A stretch of 22,139 bases of DNA from DASTHS01 sp035718085 (GCA_035718085.1 DASTHS010000164.1:1-22139), one strand, 5' to 3'. Positions 14,101 through 21,513 are shown, counted from the stretch's first letter. Notes: a model not told the origin generated them from the letters alone. Numbers and translations: made by a program.

Positions 14101-17075
14101 ATGCCGACCACCGGCCTGTTCAACGTGAGGTTGCCCGTCGAGCCGAGGAACGGGGCGCCCGGGCCGAAGGAGAAGATGCCCCCGTCGGAGGCCACCAGCC
14201 AGTAGCCGTCGCCGCCGGCCGCCGCGGCCATGCCCACGATCGGCCTGTTCAGCGTGATGTTGCCGGTCGAGCCGAAGAACTGGGCGCTGGGGCCGAAGGA
14301 GAAGATGCCCCCGTCGGAGGCCACCAACCAGTAGCCGCCACCCTGCGCGGCCGGGGCCATGCCCACGATCGGCTTGTTGAGGGCCACGTTGCCGGTCGAC
14401 CCGTCGAAGGGGGCGTCGAAGCTGAAGATGCCGCCGTCGGAGGCCACCAGCCAGTAGCCGCCGGTGGCGGCGTCGGCGGCCATGCCCACGATCGGCCGGT
14501 TCAGCCTGGTCGCGCCCGTCGAGCCGTGGAACTGGGCGCCCGGGCCGAAGGAGAAGATGCCCCCGTCGGACGCCACCAGCCAGTAGCCGTCGCCGTCGGG
14601 TGCCGCGGCCATGCCCACGATCGGCTTGTTCAGCGTGAGGTTGCCCGTCGAGCCGAAGAACGGCGCGTTGAACGAGAAGATGCCCCCGTCGGAGGCGACC
14701 AACCAGTAGCCGCCGGTGGCGGGGTCGGCGGCCATGCCCACGATCGGCTTGTTGAGCTTCATCCCCCCCGTCGACCCGAAGAAGTGGGCGGCCGGCCCGA
14801 AGGTGAAGATGCCGCCGTCCGACGCGTCGAGCCAGTAGCCCTCCCCGGCGCCGCCGGCGCCGCCGGGCACGGCGGCCACGGTGTGGTCGAACGGCGTGGT
14901 GGCGTCGATGAGGTTGAACGGGGTGGTGGCCGACTGCGGCGACGCGGAGGTGGCCGTGAAGGCGGTGACGCTGTAGAGGGTGGTGCCCACGCCGGGGTTG
15001 CCGACGTCGGCGGCGGGGATGTCGAGGGTGATCGTGCCCGTGGCCGGGTCGTAGTTGGCCTGCGACGCGCTCAGCAGGTGGGTCTGCGGATAGGTGATGA
15101 GCTTGCAGTGCTCGCCGGGGGTGCCGGGCGGCGGCACGCAGCTGGTGTCGCCGTCGAAGAACGTCGGGGTGGTGGTGCCACCGGCGCCCTGCTCGTTGTC
15201 CATGCCGGCGTAGTAGATGTGCCCGTTGCCGGTCTGGCCGGGGGTCACCTGCGTCCAGCGGATCATCCAGCTGGCGTCGGGGCCGCCCGCCGAGGTCGGT
15301 GCCGCCAGCGAGGTGAGGCCGGGCACCTTGATCTTGGCGACCAGGGTGCCGCCGGGGCCGTCGGTCAGCGAGGCGGAGGTCAGGTCGAGGTTGGCGGGGG
15401 CCGCCGTCTCGGTGCCGTTGGCCGAGTAGAAGGCGTCGCCGGTCGGGTCGCTGACCGCGTCGGTGGCCAGCCCGGGGCCGCCGCCCGGCCCGGCGATGGT
15501 GCCGACCGACGCCTTGAGGCTGTAGCCGCCGATCTGACGGGAGATCTCCTCGGGGCCGGCGTTCTCGCCGTCGGCGGTGTCGGCCGAGGTGTCGTCGACG
15601 TAGGAGATCACCGCCGCGCCCTGGTTGTCGGTGCCGACCTGGAGGTAGTCACCGAGGCTGCGGTCGCCGCCGGTGGCGCACCCGATGCCGTTGGTGCAGA
15701 TCTGGCCGTACTTGACCGGGTGCTCGGAGACGGTGGCCAGCTGGTAGGCGGGCGCGGTGTCGTGGGCGTCGATGCTCTGGCCCATCTGCACGGTCCATTC
15801 GGCGTGGAGGAGGTTGGCGGCGCCGTAGAGGGTGCAGGTGCCGGAGCCCGACGACAGGCAGGTGCCCGGCTCGCTGGTCTCGTCGGTGTGGTACCAGGCG
15901 ACGTCGACGCGGCCGTCGTCGCCGGCGGTCAGCCAGGGGAAGGTGTTGGTGCCGGCGCTGGTGACCTTGGTGGGCGCCGACCAGGTGACGCTGCCGGGGG
16001 TGGTCGCCGGAGCGGTCGAGTGGACCACGTAGACCTGCTCGGGCGCGCTCAGGCCGCCGAGGTTGGCGTCGCCGGTGGTGTGGTCGAGCGGGCCGGCGGT
16101 GAAGGCCACGTAGAGGTAGCCGGCGGCGTCCCGGGCGACGCTGACGAAGTTCTCGCCGACCAGCTCCTCGGGGTTGCCGGCCGAGTCGGTGCAGCTGCTG
16201 TCGGGGCACAGCCCGGCGTTCAGGTTGGGGCTGGTCGTCCACGTCGCGGTGGCGGGGGTGCCGGGGGTGACGGTGCCCTCGGAGACGACCGCCTGGGTCT
16301 GGGCGGCGTTGTTGTGGGCGATGTAGACGGCGTCGGTCGACGCCCCGGGCACGACCACCTGGTCGCCGGAGATGCCCTCGTCGTCGGAGACGCAGTTGGT
16401 CGCGGCGCCGGGGCAGCTCGTCGGGTTGGCGTTCACGACGGGGGCGAAGGTGGTGCCGTCGGTCGACAGCGTCTCGACCAGCTGGTTGCCGCCGGAGGGC
16501 GACGTGTTCACCTGGTCGAAGTCCTCGTAGAGGCGCAGGCCGGAGCCGAGCGTGCCGGTGCCGCCGAACCACATGCGGTCGACGGGCGTGTTGGCGACGC
16601 CGGCGCAGTTGGTCGACCAGGTGGCGCCACCGTCGGAGCTCACGCTCTGGCTGATGTTGGTCAGCCCCTGGAGGTCGGAGAAGTACAGGTGGTTGCCGGG
16701 GTCGACGTAGAGGTCGGTGTCCCCGCCGCCGGCGCAGGTGGTCGGCTTGCCGGCGCCGACGTTGCCCGGCGTGAGGTGGTAGGAGTTGCCGGCGTCGGTG
16801 GACGCCCACACGAAGCTGTCGGTGGTGGAGAACCCGAACGGCACGCTGGTGTAGGTGGTGCCGTCGGGGGCGACCTTCACGTCCGGCTCGAACCCGGGGC
16901 GCTGCATGTCGACCGGCACCATGTGCGAGAACGCCAGCTGCGGCGCGGCCACCGCGGTGGCCGACGTGGCCGCCCCCGCCGCCGGGGTGAGGGCGGGCAG
17001 GGCGCCCAGCCCGCCCACCAGTGCGACCGCCGATCCGACGGCGAGGGAACGACGCCGGGCACGTGACCTGAGCAT
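14088..17075 (-). CDS. Large secreted protein with Asp-box propeller region and six C-terminal GYWLVASDGG repeats
   Basis: 995 residues. The N-terminus is a Sec-type signal (LRSRARRRS, a hydrophobic segment, then a likely cleavage near AGAATSA). The next ~500 residues contain Asp-box motifs (STDAGNSYH; SSDGGATWS) and blocks on measured quantities, as in sialidase/BNR-type beta-propellers, with several Cys that may form disulfides. Residues ~560-740 look like a beta-sandwich. Residues 746-995 are six 39-43-residue repeats. No catalytic set of a true sialidase is recognised. It is probably cell-surface or extracellular and may bind glycans or proteins. The ATG at 17075 is favoured over 17096 because a TACCAT box ends 6 bases before it. 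The C-terminal repeat type is typical of Acidimicrobiia secreted proteins (from general knowledge). Confidence 0.85.
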   Translation of the reverse strand: MLRSRARRRSLAVGSAVALVGGLGALPALTPAAGAATSATAVAAPQLAFSHMVPVDMQRPGFEPDVKVAPDGTTYTSVPFGFSTTDSFVWASTDAGNSYHLTPGNVGAGKPTTCAGGGDTDLYVDPGNHLYFSDLQGLTNISQSVSSDGGATWSTNCAGVANTPVDRMWFGGTGTLGSGLRLYEDFDQVNTSPSGGNQLVETLSTDGTTFAPVVNANPTSCPGAATNCVSDDEGISGDQVVVPGASTDAVYIAHNNAAQTQAVVSEGTVTPGTPATATWTTSPNLNAGLCPDSSCTDSAGNPEELVGENFVSVARDAAGYLYVAFTAGPLDHTTGDANLGGLSAPEQVYVVHSTAPATTPGSVTWSAPTKVTSAGTNTFPWLTAGDDGRVDVAWYHTDETSEPGTCLSSGSGTCTLYGAANLLHAEWTVQMGQSIDAHDTAPAYQLATVSEHPVKYGQICTNGIGCATGGDRSLGDYLQVGTDNQGAAVISYVDDTSADTADGENAGPEEISRQIGGYSLKASVGTIAGPGGGPGLATDAVSDPTGDAFYSANGTETAAPANLDLTSASLTDGPGGTLVAKIKVPGLTSLAAPTSAGGPDASWMIRWTQVTPGQTGNGHIYYAGMDNEQGAGGTTTPTFFDGDTSCVPPPGTPGEHCKLITYPQTHLLSASQANYDPATGTITLDIPAADVGNPGVGTTLYSVTAFTATSASPQSATTPFNLIDATTPFDHTVAAVPGGAGGAGEGYWLDASDGGIFTFGPAAHFFGSTGGMKLNKPIVGMAADPATGGYWLVASDGGIFSFNAPFFGSTGNLTLNKPIVGMAAAPDGDGYWLVASDGGIFSFGPGAQFHGSTGATRLNRPIVGMAADAATGGYWLVASDGGIFSFDAPFDGSTGNVALNKPIVGMAPAAQGGGYWLVASDGGIFSFGPSAQFFGSTGNITLNRPIVGMAAAAGGDGYWLVASDGGIFSFGPGAPFLGSTGNLTLNRPVVGMAAA
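14091..14840 (-). repeat. Six tandem ~126-base coding repeats
   Basis: Units, in coding order: 14840-14712, 14711-14589, 14588-14460, 14459-14337, 14336-14208, 14207-14091 (43, 41, 43, 41, 43 and 39 residues). Each begins GYWL(V/D)ASDGGIF and ends LN(K/R)P(I/V)VGM. Units 2 and 4 are two residues shorter, with FNAPF or FDAPF in place of FGPxAxF, so the array has an alternating two-unit pattern. Confidence 0.95.
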
Positions 17076-17087
17076 TGCGGGATGGTA
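17075..17087 (-). promoter_or_regulatory. Leaderless promoter -10 of the repeat-protein gene
   Basis: On the minus strand TACCAT (17087-17082) is followed by 6 bases and the ATG at 17075; no Shine-Dalgarno site precedes the ATG. A clear -35 is not seen at normal spacing. Confidence 0.4.
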
Positions 17088-17158
17088 TGTCCGCATCCGG
17101 AGGTCAGCGCCAGTCCTCGCGGAGCTCGCGGCGTCAGTGCTGGTTGTGACCCTGGCGA

Positions 17159-18379
17159 TCAGCGCGCTGTCCGGGCGGCGCTGCGAGCCGCCGGGTCCCC
17201 CGGCAGCGTCCACTCGAACACAGCACCTTCCCCTGCGTTGGCGTAGGCGACCGATGAGGAAGGGCCGGGGTCGGCGCACAGGCCCCCCGGGGTCAGGAAG
17301 CGGGTCGCCCACTCGAGGTCGGGCGGTGGCCAGGCGGGCTCCTCGAGGACCGCGACCGGGTCGGGTCCCCGCTCGTGGATGGCCAGGCGCACCGCCGGAC
17401 GCCGCTGCCAGCCGTTGTCGACCCCCCGCAGGTAGTGGTCGAAGAAGGCGGCACGGGTCTCGGTGGCGTCGGCCCCGTAGTACTGCGACCACTTGCCGGA
17501 GCGGTGGGTGTAGAGCCACTTCTCCGTCGAGCCGGCGCGGCGGAACGCCTCGAACGACCCGCGGGCGTGCAGGTTGTGGTCGGAGAAGCTGCCGCACACC
17601 AACATCGGCACCGTGATGGCCGCCAGGTCGGGCGTCAGGTCCTCGTAGAACCGGTCGCGCTCAGGGTGGGCGACCAGCACCCGGCGCAGGTCCGGTGCCA
17701 CCCGCGCCGTCCGGCGGGTCATGGTCGACCACAGCACGCTGAAGCCGTCCTCGCGCACGCCGCCGGGGTACACCCAGTCGCGGTAGAGGTCGCTCACCCC
17801 TTCCCACGGGCAGATGGCGGCGAGGTGCTCGGGGCCGAGGGCCGCCACCTTGTACTGGCTGATGGCCAGGTACGACACGCCGTCGAGACCGACCTTGCCG
17901 CTGCACCACGGCTGGGCCGCCGCCCACCCGATCAGCTCGGCGTAGTCGAGCGCCTCCTCGTCGGAGAGGAGGTGGCAGACGCCCTCGGAGGTGCCCCCGC
18001 CCCGGGCGTCTGCGTTGACCACGGCGTACCCGCAGGGCACCCAGACGGCCGGGTCGGGCGCCTCCCACCCCGTCCACGCGGAGATCGACAGCCGGTGCGG
18101 TTGGGGGAGGATGCGGAACTGCAGGTTGCGCCTCCTGCCCCGGTGGCCGTTGAGGGGGATGCGGTCCTTCCCGTACGGGTGGGCCGACATGATCACCGGC
18201 ACCGGGCCGCCGCCGTTCGGGCGGAAGACGTTGACCCGGAGCGTCACCCCGTCGCGCAGCACGACCGGCACGTCGAACTCGGTGGTCACCCCCTCGACCG
18301 GCGGGGTGATGTCGACCAGCGGCCGCGCCACCCGCCACAGGCGCCGGAGTGCCCGGACCAGGTCGTCGACGCAGGTCAC
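17159..18379 (-). CDS. S15/CocE-NonD family serine hydrolase, apparently C-terminally truncated
   Basis: 406 residues. The alpha/beta-hydrolase domain of the X-Pro dipeptidyl-peptidase/cocaine-esterase family is clear: DGVTLRVNVFRP, MSAHPYGKD, CGYAVVNADARGGGTSEG, nucleophile Ser169 in GVSYLA, acid Asp267 in SFSDHN and base His292. The C-terminal jelly-roll domain (PepX_C) only begins: the protein reaches VFEWTLPGD and then ends in an Ala/Arg-rich tail. Family members usually run to about 550-670 residues, so some 150 or more appear lost, and only 83 bases separate this stop from the next gene. The GTG at 18379 follows GAGGA. Catalytic residues are intact, but folding may be compromised; a deletion-derived pseudogene is possible. 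It diverges from the membrane-protein gene. Confidence 0.75.
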   Translation of the reverse strand: MTCVDDLVRALRRLWRVARPLVDITPPVEGVTTEFDVPVVLRDGVTLRVNVFRPNGGGPVPVIMSAHPYGKDRIPLNGHRGRRRNLQFRILPQPHRLSISAWTGWEAPDPAVWVPCGYAVVNADARGGGTSEGVCHLLSDEEALDYAELIGWAAAQPWCSGKVGLDGVSYLAISQYKVAALGPEHLAAICPWEGVSDLYRDWVYPGGVREDGFSVLWSTMTRRTARVAPDLRRVLVAHPERDRFYEDLTPDLAAITVPMLVCGSFSDHNLHARGSFEAFRRAGSTEKWLYTHRSGKWSQYYGADATETRAAFFDHYLRGVDNGWQRRPAVRLAIHERGPDPVAVLEEPAWPPPDLEWATRFLTPGGLCADPGPSSSVAYANAGEGAVFEWTLPGDPAARSAARTAR

Positions 18380-18436
18380 GGGCGGATCCTCGCAGACGTC
18401 GTCAGGCCCCGCCCGGAGCAGGGGAGAGACCTTCGG

Positions 18437-19492
18437 GTGCAGGGACGGCCGACGCGCATCACCGCCGCCGGGACGGGTCGGCGACGGGCGTGGCGCTCGC
18501 GGTCGGCCGCTCCGACGCGCCGGCGGCTGCAGGTGGCCCTCGCGGGGCTCTGGCTGCTCGATGCGGTCCTCGAGTGCCAACCGAGCTTCTTCCAGCCCGA
18601 ATTCTTCGGCGGGATGCTCATGATGAACATGACCGCCCCGCCGGCGTGGCTCTGGAACCTGCTCACCGCCGTGGAGCCCGTCGTCGTGACCCATGCGGCG
18701 CCGGCGAACGCTGCGGCCGTGGCCGTGCAGTTCGCCATCGGGCTGGGCCTGCTCTGGCGGACGACGGTCCGTGCCGCCCTGGCGCTGTCGGTGCCCTGGG
18801 CGCTGACCGTGTGGCTCTTCGGGGAGATGGGCGGTGGCCTCTTCGTCGGCGGCGGCAGCGCGCTGACCGGCGCACCGGGCGCGGCGCTGCTGTACGCGAT
18901 CGTCGCCGTGCTGCTGTGGCCCCGCCGGCCCGATGCCGGCACCGTCGTGGCCGACGGCGGCCTGCTGCCCCGCCCGGCGCCGCTGCTCGTCTGGGCGGCG
19001 GTGTGGGTGGGCACCGCCGCCCTCGAGGGCGGCTACCTCGACCGGTCACCCACCTTCGCGGCGCAGGCGATGGACAACGCCGCGGTCGCCGGGCCGGGGT
19101 GGCTGCACGCCGCCGGCCAGGCCGTCGGCGGCCTGGTCGGGACCCACGGGGCCCTGTTCGCCGCCGTCGCCGGCACGGTGCAGGCGGCCGTGGGTGTCGG
19201 CGTGCTGTTCCCCGGGGCGCGCCGAGCGGCGCTCGCCGCCGGTGCCGCCCTGGCACTGTTCTACGGGGCGGTCGGTCAGGCCTTCGGCGGCCTGTTCTCC
19301 AACGGCGTGCTGGGCATCCTGGGCAGCGGCGCCACCGACCCGGGGGCCGCGCCGATCACCGTCGTGCTCGCCCTCACCCTGTGGCCCCGTGTGCCGAGGC
19401 CTGCTCCCCGGAGGGACTCGTCTCCTCCTGGCTCCTGGGCCCACCGTTTCCGAGCCCGCGCCGCCCCTACGCCCAGCCCGTCGGGTGGGTGA
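18437..19492 (+). CDS. Polytopic membrane protein, paralogue of the membrane half of the SCO fusion
   Basis: 351 residues, with ~30 basic residues at the start and then about eight hydrophobic segments. It aligns by eye with residues ~50-400 of the protein at 3961-5802: GLWLLDAVLECQ against GLLWVADGLLQLQ; GGGSALTGAPGAALLYAIVA against GGGVSWLTGAPGAVVLYGVA; PGWLHAAGQAVGGLVGTHG against PGWLHAAVAGFGDLAAAHG. The two halves also resemble each other (GGGLFVGGG; FGGLFSNGV). It has no SCO domain and ends in a short Arg/Pro tail. The GTG at 18437 is preceded by GGGGAGAG 8 bases upstream; a GTG at 18533 is a weaker alternative. DoxX-like is the nearest family impression; function unknown. Divergent from the S15 hydrolase by 57 bases. 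Confidence 0.72.
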   Translation: MQGRPTRITAAGTGRRRAWRSRSAAPTRRRLQVALAGLWLLDAVLECQPSFFQPEFFGGMLMMNMTAPPAWLWNLLTAVEPVVVTHAAPANAAAVAVQFAIGLGLLWRTTVRAALALSVPWALTVWLFGEMGGGLFVGGGSALTGAPGAALLYAIVAVLLWPRRPDAGTVVADGGLLPRPAPLLVWAAVWVGTAALEGGYLDRSPTFAAQAMDNAAVAGPGWLHAAGQAVGGLVGTHGALFAAVAGTVQAAVGVGVLFPGARRAALAAGAALALFYGAVGQAFGGLFSNGVLGILGSGATDPGAAPITVVLALTLWPRVPRPAPRRDSSPPGSWAHRFRARAAPTPSPSGG

Positions 19493-19596
19493 CCGGGCAT
19501 ATCGTCGTCAAGGCCGGAGCCCTCGGCGCCCACCCGACCCCTTTCCTCCCAGCGGTGGCGGATCACCGCGTCGAGCCACCCCCAGAGGTGCGAACC

Positions 19597-20838
19597 ATGG
19601 CGAGCCCCATCCAGACCCTGCGCTCGGTCGTCCGCTTCGGCCGGATCGAGACCGACCCCGTCGAGCGCCGCCTCGGCCGCGCCGCCTCGGTGGAGGACCT
19701 CCGGCGCATCGCCAGGCGTCGCCTGCCCGGCGGGGTGTTCGACTACATCGACGGCGGCGCCGAGGACGAGCGGACGCTCTCCGACAACCAGGCGGCGTAC
19801 GCCCGCACCTCGTTCGTCCCCCGCGTCCTGCGCGGGGTGGCCGACGTCGACGCGTCAGCCCGGGTGCTCGGCGGGCCGCTCGCCTACCCGCTGGTGCTGG
19901 CCCCCACCGGCTTCACCAGGATCGCCGACCCCGACGGTGAGCTGGCGGTGGCGCGCGCCGCCGAGCGGGCCGGCCTCCCCTACACCCTCTCGACCCTCTC
20001 GACCCGGTCGATCGAGGAGGTCCGGTCGGCCAGCGGCGGGAGGCTGTGGTTCCAGGTCTACGCGTGGCGCGACCGGGGGCTGGTCGAGGAGATGGTCGAG
20101 CGGGCTGCCGCCGCCCGCTACGAGGCGCTGGTGCTGACCGTCGACACCGCCGTGCTCGGCCGACGGGAGCGCGACGTGCGCCGGGGCTTCTCCCTGCCCC
20201 CGAGCATCGGGCCGCGGACGCTGCTCGACGGTGCGGTGCACCCGGCGTGGACGTGGTCGTTCGTGCGATCGGAGCCCATCCGCTTCGCCAACGTGGTCGG
20301 CCGCGACGTCGGCGACGGCGCCTCACCGGTCACCCTCTCGGACTACATCAACTCCCAGTTCGACCCCGGCCTGTCGTGGGCCGACGTCGAGTGGCTGCGG
20401 TCGGTGTGGCCGGGGGCCATCGTCATCAAGGGCATCCAGTCGGTCGACGACGCCAGGCTCGCCGCCGACGCAGGGGTCGAGGCCATCGCCCTGTCCAACC
20501 ACGGCGGCCGGCAGCTCGACGGGGCCCCTGCGACGTTCGACCTGCTGGCGCCGGTCGTCGAGGCGGTCGGCGGGCGGATCGAGATCATCTGCGACGGCGG
20601 AATCCGTCGCGGCAGTGACATCGTCAAGGCGGTCGCCGCGGGCGCCACCGCCGCCATGGCCGGCCGGGCCTACCTCTACGCCCTCGGCGCGGCCGGCGAG
20701 CGCGGCGTCGACCGGGTGCTCGGCTGGTTCCACGCCGACATGCTCCGCACCATGGCGCTGCTCGGCTGCTCGACCGTCGCCGACCTGCACCCCGGTCTCC
20801 TCGAGCGGCCCGCCTCGTCGACGAGAGGCGATGCCTGA
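19597..20838 (+). CDS. lldD: FMN-dependent alpha-hydroxy-acid dehydrogenase (L-lactate dehydrogenase LldD2-like)
   Basis: 413 residues covering the whole FMN alpha-hydroxy-acid oxidase fold. Landmarks are FDYIDGGAEDE with Tyr50, APTGFTR near 102-108, STLSTRSIEE, WFQVYAWRD with Tyr155, TVDTAVLGRRERD, Lys278 (VIKGI), the catalytic pair His302-Arg305 in LSNHGGRQLD, and the phosphate-binding CDGGIRRGSDIVKA and GRAYLY. The sequence closely follows mycobacterial LldD2 as remembered, down to RRLGRAASVEDLRRIA. Typical reaction: L-lactate to pyruvate with electrons passed to the respiratory chain; other 2-hydroxy acids, or a mycofactocin-linked MftD role, cannot be excluded, although no mft genes are in view. 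AGAGG stands 8 bases before the ATG at 19597. It follows the membrane-protein gene by 104 bases. Confidence 0.87.
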   Translation: MASPIQTLRSVVRFGRIETDPVERRLGRAASVEDLRRIARRRLPGGVFDYIDGGAEDERTLSDNQAAYARTSFVPRVLRGVADVDASARVLGGPLAYPLVLAPTGFTRIADPDGELAVARAAERAGLPYTLSTLSTRSIEEVRSASGGRLWFQVYAWRDRGLVEEMVERAAAARYEALVLTVDTAVLGRRERDVRRGFSLPPSIGPRTLLDGAVHPAWTWSFVRSEPIRFANVVGRDVGDGASPVTLSDYINSQFDPGLSWADVEWLRSVWPGAIVIKGIQSVDDARLAADAGVEAIALSNHGGRQLDGAPATFDLLAPVVEAVGGRIEIICDGGIRRGSDIVKAVAAGATAAMAGRAYLYALGAAGERGVDRVLGWFHADMLRTMALLGCSTVADLHPGLLERPASSTRGDA

Positions 20839-20848
20839 CGGCGGTCAG
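20835..20848 (+). terminator. Hairpin over the stop codon of the lldD-like gene
   Basis: CTGAC (20835-20839) pairs with GTCAG (20844-20848) around GGCG; the TGA stop lies in the 5' arm. Weak alone. Confidence 0.25.
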
Positions 20849-20870
20849 CGGGAGTCCCACTTTTGGGTTT

Positions 20871-20888
20871 GCCCTCTGTCTGCAGGGC
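20871..20888 (+). terminator. Possible terminator after the lldD-like gene
   Basis: GCCCT (20871-20875) and AGGGC (20884-20888) form a 5-bp stem with an 8-base loop, followed by CTTCT. It lies 33 bases after the lldD stop. Confidence 0.3.
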
Positions 20889-21019
20889 CTTCTGGCGGCG
20901 CGCTCGCCCGACTCCGTCGTCAGCGACAGCGCATGCTTGGCGAGCGAGCGCAGGCATCCGCGGTGCAGGCGGCTCCTGCGTCGATTCCGCCAGCAAGCCG
21001 CTGACCTGCAACTCTTCGG

Positions 21020-21059
21020 TGGAGACGATGGGACTCGAACCCACGACCCCCTTCTTGCA
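21020..21059 (-). tRNA. 3' half of a tRNA-Ala(TGC) gene; likely attachment-site remnant
   Basis: Read on the minus strand, these 40 bases fit tRNA positions 34-73 exactly: anticodon TGC, AA at 37-38, anticodon 3' arm GAAGG, variable loop GGGTC, T arm GTGGG-TTCGAGT-CCCAT, acceptor 3' strand CGTCTCC and discriminator A. T at position 70 fits the G3-U70 pair typical of tRNA-Ala. Homology stops at position 33 (C instead of the invariant T), and there is no D arm or 5' acceptor strand within 100 bases upstream, so this is not a working tRNA. It is what integration at a tRNA-Ala gene leaves at the far end of the inserted element. CCA is not encoded. Confidence 0.75.
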
Positions 21060-21068
21060 GATCACAGG

Positions 21069-21091
21069 GTGGATGGAATTGAACGATCCAC
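21069..21091. repeat. Inverted repeat beside the tRNA fragment
   Basis: GTGGAT (21069-21074) and ATCCAC (21086-21091) are perfect 6-base arms around 11 bases, 10 bases from the point where tRNA homology ends. It could be an integrase or excisionase arm site, or chance. Confidence 0.3.
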
Positions 21092-21254
21092 GAGCGTCCA
21101 GACCCCTCCGCACGGGACGTTCGCGACGCTTGTGCACTCCCCCAGTCTCCCCCGGTGGCTACTGCGGTCACCACAGGACACCCGTCAGCTGCGGGCGTCA
21201 GGACCCAACACCGGCCAGTCCACGACGTCAAGCGCCTTGCCTGAAGCTGGCGGA

Positions 21255-21270
21255 TACAATGCAAGTCATG
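21255..21270 (+). promoter_or_regulatory. Leaderless promoter -10 and start codon of the antitoxin gene
   Basis: TACAAT (21255-21260), 7 bases, then ATG at 21268, with no Shine-Dalgarno site. CTTGC (21236-21240) and GCAAG (21261-21265) flank the -10 as an inverted repeat and could be a binding site for the AbrB-type product (autoregulation; inferred). Confidence 0.5.
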
Positions 21271-21513
21271 GGCAAGCCGGTTTCGACTGCCACCGTGTCG
21301 CACCGGGGCCAGACCAACCTCCCCGCATCCTTGCGCCACCGGTGGGGCATCGACCACGGCGGCGAGGTCGCAATCGTGGATCTGGGGGACGCCGCGCTGA
21401 TTCTGCCGGGGGGCGTCGAGATCGCCCGAGCCGAGCTCCGCCGGGTCCTGCTCTCAGGAGCATATGAGGCCGGCATCGAGTCGATCACCGACGTCGACCT
21501 TGCTGACCAATAG
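21268..21513 (+). CDS. AbrB/SpoVT-type antitoxin (MazE/VapB-like)
   Basis: 81 residues. The N-terminal ~50 fit the swapped-hairpin AbrB DNA-binding domain: STATVSHRGQTNLPASLRHRWGI, then HGGEVAIVDLGDAALILPGG, matching the family pattern of a Gly-Gln turn, a PxxLR helix start and a GD(E)V strand. The remaining helical tail (ARAELRRVLLSGAYEAGIE) would bind the toxin. Such proteins dimerise, neutralise a toxin and repress their own promoter. The stop lies inside the start region of the next gene, a typical antitoxin-toxin overlap. The ATG at 21268 is chosen from the -10 box 7 bases upstream. It lies just inside the proposed integrated element. Confidence 0.82.
   Translation: MGKPVSTATVSHRGQTNLPASLRHRWGIDHGGEVAIVDLGDAALILPGGVEIARAELRRVLLSGAYEAGIESITDVDLADQ

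Larger units (their letters stand above)
20839..21267. other. Gene-free stretch between lldD and the antitoxin gene
   Basis: 429 bases with no credible protein gene. It holds hairpins at 20835-20848 and 20871-20888, the tRNA-Ala 3' fragment at 21020-21059, an inverted repeat at 21069-21091 and the antitoxin promoter at 21255-21260. Peptides read through 21020-21059 (such as DDGTRTHDPLL or MGLEPTT) are antisense translations of tRNA. The DNA right of 21060 is less GC-rich than the rest. Confidence 0.7.

Noticed and set aside
14091..14840. CRISPR-like regular repeats
   Set aside because: The ~126-base units are in-frame protein repeats with no spacer structure; no short palindromic repeat array occurs anywhere in the window.
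14526..17066. 846-residue frame antisense to the repeat protein
   Set aside because: Gly/Val/Ala-rich composition with the repeat periodicity of the opposite strand; the minus frame has the signal peptide, Asp boxes and clean repeats.
21020..21150. Complete tRNA or intron-containing tRNA
   Set aside because: A GGGAGACT stretch about 120 bases upstream on the minus strand cannot pair properly at position 7, and no D arm is present, so only the 3' half is supported.
20863..21513. 216-residue frame running through the tRNA fragment into the antitoxin
   Set aside because: Its MGLEPTTPFLQ segment is a translation of antisense tRNA sequence; the real gene in this frame starts at 21268.
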